This document shows, piece after piece, positions 58,601 through 64,000 of a stretch of 64,000 nt of DNA (its first letter is position 1; the number at the start of each line of letters is the position of its first letter). The notes beneath the pieces were generated by a model. It worked only from the letters and a program-made list of their open reading frames with translations, had not been told where the DNA came from and made no database searches. Source of the DNA: Nigrospora sphaerica (lineage: Eukaryota; Ascomycota; Sordariomycetes; Amphisphaeriales; Apiosporaceae); contig JAGVVL010000017.1 of the NCBI GenBank assembly GCA_018287875.1, positions 2,666,001 to 2,730,000 of the forward strand. Direction: 5' to 3'. The position numbers and the translations under genes were made by a program.

Positions 58601-59489
58601 TACGGATGATCCCATCTTCGACGATCTGGACGACGAAGACATGCTAGGTGCACTCAGCACACACGAGCCCCCAAACGAGGCAGCGACCGACGAGTACCCA
58701 GACATCATGGAAATATTGAACGCGCCGTCCCTTGAACCGGTCCAAATGGAGAACGGGCGATGGCTATGCAACCACACCTGCCGCGGCGGGGGCCTTACCA
58801 AGGGCGGTAAGCCGTGTAGTCACAAATGCTGCCACGAGGGTCTGGAGAAGCCGCGACCGCCCCCCTCAAAAAAGGAGAAGGACAAGGGGAAGAAGGCGGA
58901 TAAAAACGAGGGCGCTAAAGGGCCCAGTAAAGAGGATAAGAAAGAGACCAAACGAAAGCACACCGATGACAAGAACGAGGGAGAGGGAGAGGGATCTTGG
59001 CGCGCCGCCAAGAAACAGCGACATCCCCAGAGCCTTGACGGGGGCATTGATGACCTCGACTTGATTGATCTTTCAATCTTGACAGATGATAACAGGCCAG
59101 AGGCGAGTCAGAACCAGCATCAGAGTCGGACTCAGCCTCGAGTGCTCAAGTCGTCCCTTGACCCCAGCTACTTTGAGCTCGACGAAGACGTTGCTTCATT
59201 TGAGGAGAGCCCCACCCGGGTCAATGAAGCTCCCATGGAGCCTGAAGAGGCCCCCCTCGCGATCGAAGGCAAAAAGGAAGGCGGGAATCGGGTTTGGAGT
59301 CAAGTGGTTGAAGAGAGCGGAAACTGGCCACCGCTGCTGGGACCGGACCCTTTCGCAGTGGCTATGGACGTGCGAAGGGGCCCGTCCCCTCCCCAAGAAA
59401 TCCCGGCTTGGCTGGCTGAGATGGGAGGGGAAATGTTCGATCTGGTTCACGGTGTTGTCGAAATGGAGGAGGATGGCTACAGGCCTTGA
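55679..59489 (+). CDS. hfm1: HFM1/MER3 meiotic DNA helicase with one in-frame UAG at codon 753
   Basis: Model: join(55679..57586,57636..59489), 1254 codons. Ski2/Brr2-type superfamily-2 helicase needed for crossover formation in meiosis. Seen: Walker A APTGSGKT, motif II DEVH, SATIPN, the HHGGLD segment, motif VI QMLGRAGRPQFD, a winged-helix region, a Sec63 domain (from about residue 640), then an acidic/Lys-rich tail with a zinc-knuckle-like NHTCRGGGLTKGGKPCSHKC. A 49-bp intron joins VGEL to LSELSKAAEIRDIRF; its acceptor is the GAG at 57633-57635. The frame is open except for TAG at 57984-57986, between ARSIAAGF and EDQPSQLQQVLNVG, where homologues are expected to have Trp in WED. Unspliced translation ends at 752 residues, losing most of Sec63 and all the tail. 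Downstream codons remain intact. Either the stop is edited (see findings), or it is a nonsense allele or an error. The start at 55679 is likely but not certain. Confidence 0.9.
57975..57996 (+). promoter_or_regulatory. Hairpin presenting the HFM1 UAG in its loop
   Basis: GCTGGT (57975-57980) pairs perfectly with ACCAGC (57991-57996). The 10-base loop TTCTAGGAGG contains the in-frame UAG, with the A at 57985. Two inner U-G pairs (57981/57990, 57982/57989) could shorten the loop to CUAGGA. The stem is GC-rich. This is the kind of local structure reported to be favoured for fungal A-to-I mRNA editing. The pairing is directly visible; the function is inference. Confidence 0.55.
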
Positions 59490-59850
59490 GCGGCCGCGGC
59501 GATGACTTACCACCTGCTTGCTCTGGTTCTACCCAGCTCGTCGTGTTGCTTGCTATATGTGTGTTCACGGATGGAGAGAAGATAGAGGTCCATGTAGGAT
59601 CCCATTTGCACCCAATGTAGCTGAGCTAGAAACTTCAGCCCCTTACGGGCGTCACCATGAACAAATACCAATTGCTGCCGTTGCGGCCCATTCCATCACG
59701 GGCCATGAGCATCCCACCACCTCCATTGTATATCGTCAGCCTCGCTGTTTCATTGTAGTGAAAGGTTCTTGTCGTCGTGGTCTCTAGTAAATGACATATA
59801 ATGTCAGAGCCGACAGAGATCGAGGCAAGGAGGGGGTAGATGTAGGCCAT

Positions 59851-60121
59851 CTACCGGGAAAACTGAGCGCCAACACAAGCCAATACGTCTTGGGCAGTGT
59901 CAGTGTCTCGTGTCGCGTAGTTGATGGCGGTACAGGAAGACTCGGGAGGCGGAGAGCCTCGGTGGCCCTTGGTGCTTGATGCCTTGAGGTGGTTGTTATT
60001 CTGTCTTTTCCTTGAGGCGCAAGTCAGTGAGCTGCGTTGCCACGGCCTCCGAGGGGTCTGTGAGGCAGTGGACTTACCTTTTGCCGTCGACCGCAATTGA
60101 ATATGCCATGATATATCCCAT
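59851..60121 (-). CDS. Possible small protein, two exons (weak)
   Basis: Candidate model: complement(join(59851..60010,60078..60121)), 67 residues. The support is almost entirely the splice signals: a GTAAGT donor at 60077, an ACTGAC branch site, and an AG 10-15 bases later (67-bp intron), with a TATA-like CATAAATAG about 140 bp upstream of the ATG. The product (MGYIMAYSIAVDGKRKRQ at its start) has no recognisable domain. An alternative acceptor at the GCAG, 21 bp nearer the donor, also gives an open frame. It could equally be a non-coding transcript. Listed because the intron is near-consensus. Confidence 0.22.
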
Positions 60122-62848
60122 GTTGTTTGACCGCGGGCACGGGGAGGTGGGGGCAGGCAATGCAAGAGTGTCTTGAAGGTATTGAAGCTCAACGGTGCGA
60201 CTCGCAGATTGGTGGTCCTGATGGCCCTGGAGCGTTGCGTCGACCGGAAAAGGCCTTCATACCACTATTTATGTTTGGGCGGGCATTTTCTCCCATCGTC
60301 TCTTACCTGGACGACAGTTCGGCGGTAGCAGAGCGACTCGACGAGCCCCTCCCCTTCCCCCTCCCGGGCCCCTTCTCTACCTCACAGACCATGGCCCCCG
60401 CTACGATGGTGCCCGCCAGACTCTACTGAAGCGCATTCCGCGATCAGCCACGCACGTGGTGATGAGAACAGACTGACGTGGGCGGAGGATGGAAAGGGGC
60501 GTCCTATAATTATCCCCTCGGGCGGGAGGACGAGAGCCATCCGTCCGGACCCAAGTCCCAGCCCCGTGAGATACGTGCCTATCGTCTGCGGGCAGCCGTA
60601 AGCCGGCCGCCCTCTGGCGCGTGTCTCTGCGGCAGCCCGCATGAGCTGAAAAAGAGAGAGAGAGAGAGAAGATGCGCACGGCGTGTGGGACCGCGGTAGT
60701 TTACGGGGGAAAGAAGCGGGGGAGATGACGGGCAGCGAATGTTTGGAGTGGTCGACGCGGATTCCGGCGGACGGCGTCGGCGGACACCTATCAATGGGTA
60801 TACAAGGTAATGTGTGGCCACGGCGCACGCAGCCGCCGCATCGTCGACTGCATATGTAGGCCAAGCACGGGCGGACGCCCGGCGATCGCGCGCGTGTTCC
60901 AAGTTGGGCCCGGCCGCACGACCTTGTTCCCTTTCGCTTCCATTACGGAATCCTCGGGCGCGCGGCGAAGAAAAAAAAAAGGCCGCCTCGGGAACGGTCT
61001 TCTGGCCAGGTCGCTGGGGGTGTGGCCGGGGGTGGAGAAGGCGGCGCATATGCGTGCGCGAAATGCGGGAAGCGAAGAAGATGGAAAAGCCCCCCTCCCG
61101 CCCCCAATGCCCAGTCCCTTGGTACCCTGCACGCGGCTACCCGCAGGGAGACGGGGGACCAAAGGAAAAGGCGGAAGCGTGGCCGGTCTCTGATATAAAG
61201 GCCAAGAGGGGAAAAGAAAGAGACGGTACGACGTGACGTCGCAATGTCACCATGTCATGGCCCGCGCCAGCCCTGTCCCCCCTCAATGCACGGGCGGCCG
61301 TGTATTTGAGGGGTAATGCCGGGGCCCGCAGGGAGAGCCTCCTCACAACAATCGCGGCCGTCTCTCCTGGTTCGGGGCCGGGATTTGGGGGTGCTTTGGA
61401 TCCAACGACCAGGCGGGGGCTCTCGGTTGCTGAGGCGTTGGCCGTCTGCAAGGCGGGCGGCCGCGCGGGGACACAACCCATAGCGCGACAACTCTGTTCC
61501 GCCATGCGGGCTTGGACGCTGTCAGAATATGATATCTGTTCAGGACACGTACTACGGACCGTCGAGGCACCGGCATGAGCGTGCTTCCTCCCCCCCCCCC
61601 CTTTCCCCGGGGCGCCATCTTGGGCCGTCGTCTCCCAGTACGTCTCCGGGCTGAACAATCGAAGCGTCAGTATGTCCCTCCGAGGTAAGCGTCTCCCTTC
61701 CCCTTACCGGCTGGCATTCCGAATAGGCCGCTCCTCCGCATCCGTTCTCCTGAGGGTTAGCGAAGCTCGGCAGCACCCCGGGGTCACGCCGTGTGCGCAC
61801 GCCCGCGCCGAGGCTCGATCGAGACCGGGACACGGACCCATGGCATGCCAAGTAAATGAACAGTCCCGACCCCAGTGATCAGGAGCAATCCCTATCTCAG
61901 CTGTCGTACTGCCGGAATATGTTGGACGGCAGCCTGTGAACTAGGCTTCGAGCGGTCGCTCCCTTGCTCACCGCGAGCCCCTTTTCCTCACGTAGCATGC
62001 GGGCCCCGCATACCCAACCCGGTAACCTACGCAAGCACGCCGCGACGGCCGGCCACCGAATCAAGTCGTACACAGTAGCAGCCGTCCCATGGGAAAGAGG
62101 CCTGGAATTGCCCCTTCTCCGAAACCGCGCGCTTCGATAGAGTATCGTGACCTCTTTCATTAGGCGTTCCCCCGGGGGCGGCAAAAAACAAGCGAGGTAT
62201 CGCGCTCCCCTCCCACCCCCGCACGATAGACCAGCCGTGAGCAGAGAAGAATGTTAAGCTGGTGTGTCCGCCAAAACGAGGGAGGGCATGGTGGATGCCG
62301 CGTTGTCGGCGCGGCTCGGACTCTGCGGACGGGACGTCTGGGTCCCGACCAACCGAGGACCCTCTTGTGTTGGTTTATTTGCGTGACAGGAACGAATTCC
62401 ACGGCCTAAGGAGAGGTAAAGAAGGCTCCGGATAGCCCCGAGGATTGCTTCAAGTCTCAACCTCGCTTCTCAATGTCCTCACTGGCTTGTACGGCGTCGT
62501 TCTCCTGCCAGTCGCGATCTGCGAGCGATAGCGTGACTACACGCCGGGCTAAGTGACGCTGTTAGGCCCTTTCGTCATCAACCAACCCTGAAGCCGAGGA
62601 CGTGGTCCGCAGTCTGCTCCTCACTTGTATGTGTAGCGCAACACAGGCTCTACAAATATAGGAAACTCACTAAAAGCGGCAAAGGGCAATGGCGGGCTTC
62701 CATGGCGGAAATACTATCAAACTTAGATAGAAAGGGCCGCAAGGGGAACTTGTGGTTGTTACCCGCGTCCCCTGAACCATATCCGTCCCGCTTCGGCTTC
62801 CATGCCCCTACTGTAGCCAAGCGCCTCGGTCTTTGTTATTCTCCAACT

Positions 62849-62882
62849 CGATTGCATGGCCTGGCATGGCCTGGCATGGCAC
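62849..62882. repeat. Short tandem repeat (GCATGGCCTG units)
   Basis: About three copies of a 10-bp unit, GCATGGCCTG, in tandem, giving TGGCATGGCC-type overlaps. It sits at the edge of the AT-richer end of the window. No function inferred. Confidence 0.7.
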
Positions 62883-63037
62883 ATCGGAACGTCCTGTAGG
62901 AACTTGACGTTGTGTTACACGGTTCTGCTGCTTAAGCGGCTCGAATTCGGGGCCGTCTTTTGGGATATAAGTAGCAGCTGTGGTCATCTTTTATAGCAAC
63001 GCCGTTACACTGCGCCATACGAGCACCCGATAATTAC

Positions 63038-63051
63038 TTAAGCTAGCTTAA
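63038..63051. repeat. Perfect 14-bp palindrome
   Basis: TTAAGCTAGCTTAA reads the same on both strands. It lies in AT-rich sequence flanked by TA-rich words and could be part of a decayed mobile element; by itself it is weak evidence. Confidence 0.6.
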
Positions 63052-64000
63052 ACAGTTGTAAAGGGCCTCGGTAGCTTGAAGCGCCCAGGCTAAGCTCACC
63101 AAGAGCGAGACTAATAATAGCGTTAGTTATCAGAACAGACAAACCCTAGGGGAAAGGGAGTCTGGTGGAAAGATGCCGTCTTTAGGTCAATCCTAATAGT
63201 GTGGCCGCACGTCCCAGAGGAAGTTATCTCAGCCGAAGACGTGTGGATAGCCTTGGTTAAGGGTCGCAGCACGCAGACGATAGAAACGAGGCTGAAAACT
63301 ATGAGAAAAAGAGTGTGTATAAATGAAGTGAAGTGGACAGACTGTTATTCTTGTCCATAGTCGATGGGCCATGTCTGTCTGCAAGCTATGAACCGGAAGA
63401 GTGCTCCTTTTAAGGTGGAATACCTTGATCAAGGGTCAGGGCGTTCCGCTCTGGCCCCGTCTCATTGTTATAGTTACTTTTATATAGTGACTTATATCAA
63501 AGGTAGAGCCTCGAGATTCTAGCTAGTTTAACTGGCCTATTATGGCTTAATATTTAGAACTTCGAATTTAACTATTATCCCAACAGGCCCGGTGTGGCAC
63601 TGGAGGGGGCGTGGCAAGCGAAAGGTTCAAGGTTGTTCGTTAGAAAAGACAAAGGAAAGGGCCAGAGATGGCGGTCTATATACTCGTAGCTGGGGAGGAC
63701 CCCCCACATACTCCACTGGTTCTGAGTAGGTTCCTGTAGCTCCTCACGTGACCTGACAGGCGAATCTGGTGATAGCCTCATGTTGCCACACCCGGGAAAT
63801 GGGAATTTTAGTTTTATAGCCTAATCTGACCAATCAAAAAACAGCTTCACAGAAAGGGAGGCTCAAAAAGACTTGCGCCACACTTTAAGTACGCCACGGC
63901 CTATACGGAACGCTCCAGGTAACAAGTTCATCTGAAGTTCTAAATTACTGCCGGCGACGCGCTACAATTTGCATTTTCCGAACCTGTTGGGGTGACCCTC

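Larger units (their letters stand above)
59490..64000. other. Gene-poor 3' end of the window
   Basis: 4.5 kb with one weak small-gene candidate (59851-60121) and no other supported gene. Sequence to about 62600 is GC-rich with homopolymers (C run about 61590-61601) and a (GA)n tract (about 60652-60668). From about 62640 base composition appears to become AT-richer, with TA-rich words (63470-63580) and a perfect palindrome at 63038-63051. This end may be a decayed mobile element or the edge of an AT-rich block. Confidence 0.45.
62640..64000. mobile_element. Possible decayed transposable element or AT-rich block (weak)
   Basis: Composition becomes visibly richer in A+T than the rest of the window, with TA-rich stretches (63470-63580), TGTTACAC at about 62913 and GTTACAC at about 63004 (LTR-like ends in some fungal retroelements), and no intact coding frame over 70 codons. 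This fits sequence degraded by repeat-induced point mutation, but no target-site duplication, paired LTR or polymerase remnant was found, so the call rests on composition alone. Confidence 0.25.

Noticed and set aside
59990..60055. Protein-like minus-strand string DPSEAVATQLTDLRLKEKTE ending in a stop
   Set aside because: No splice acceptor at a usable distance joins it to an upstream exon; an in-frame TAA precedes it. It overlaps the intron of the weak small-gene model.

Overview
The window looks like nuclear DNA of a filamentous ascomycete, most likely a Sordariomycete. The evidence is many 48-161 bp GT-AG introns (often with CTGAC/CTAAC-like branch sites), GC-rich coding sequence, and fungus-specific families: CreC, CreD, SLM1, Zn(II)2Cys6 regulators, a Clr5-domain protein, a PTH11/rhodopsin-like membrane protein, OPT and CorA-like transporters and a fungal P450. 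No tRNA, rRNA, CRISPR or bacterial-type operon was seen. I rebuilt gene models by hand: exons were joined only where frame, splice sites and family resemblance agreed, so several models differ from the longest single open frames.

Layout. 1-1703 (+): 3' part of D-3-phosphoglycerate dehydrogenase, convergent with a four-exon P450 (1790-3537, -). 5607-6254 (+): small unknown gene. 7577-9743 (+): conserved fungal low-complexity protein, convergent with a four-exon OPT transporter (10386-13177, -). Clr5-domain protein 15472-16364 (-). SLM1-type BAR/PH protein 18904-20518 (-). creD-type arrestin 21992-23880 (-), then a 6.9 kb stretch with no gene I can support, then creC 30819-32979 (-, six exons). 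gem1/Miro 34647-36610 (+). Unknown membrane protein 38487-39608 (-), divergent from a six-exon CorA-like protein 40565-44321 (+). Nudix/eIF2B-like fusion 44849-46510 (+). Two Zn2Cys6 transcription factors 46931-48821 (+) and 49752-52022 (+). PTH11/rhodopsin-like protein 52184-53406 (-). HFM1/MER3 meiotic helicase 55679-59489 (+). The last 4.5 kb is gene-poor and its end looks AT-rich.

The genes are mainly housekeeping and signalling: serine biosynthesis, TORC2/eisosome signalling (SLM1), carbon catabolite repression through ubiquitin (creC and creD close together on one strand), and mitochondrial dynamics (gem1). A P450, an OPT transporter and two cluster regulators are present, but there is no PKS, NRPS or terpene backbone, so this is not a recognisable biosynthetic cluster.

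The strongest unusual signal is in HFM1/MER3. The frame is open for about 1250 codons apart from one UAG at 57984-57986, where homologues are expected to have Trp (UGG). The UAG lies in the loop of a perfect 6-bp GC-rich hairpin. Coding sequence continues intact for about 500 codons beyond it, including a zinc-knuckle-like C-terminus. In Sordariomycetes, A-to-I mRNA editing during sexual development is known to turn UAG stops into UGG, favouring U at -1 and hairpin loops, so this meiotic gene is a strong candidate for a stop codon corrected only in the fruiting body.
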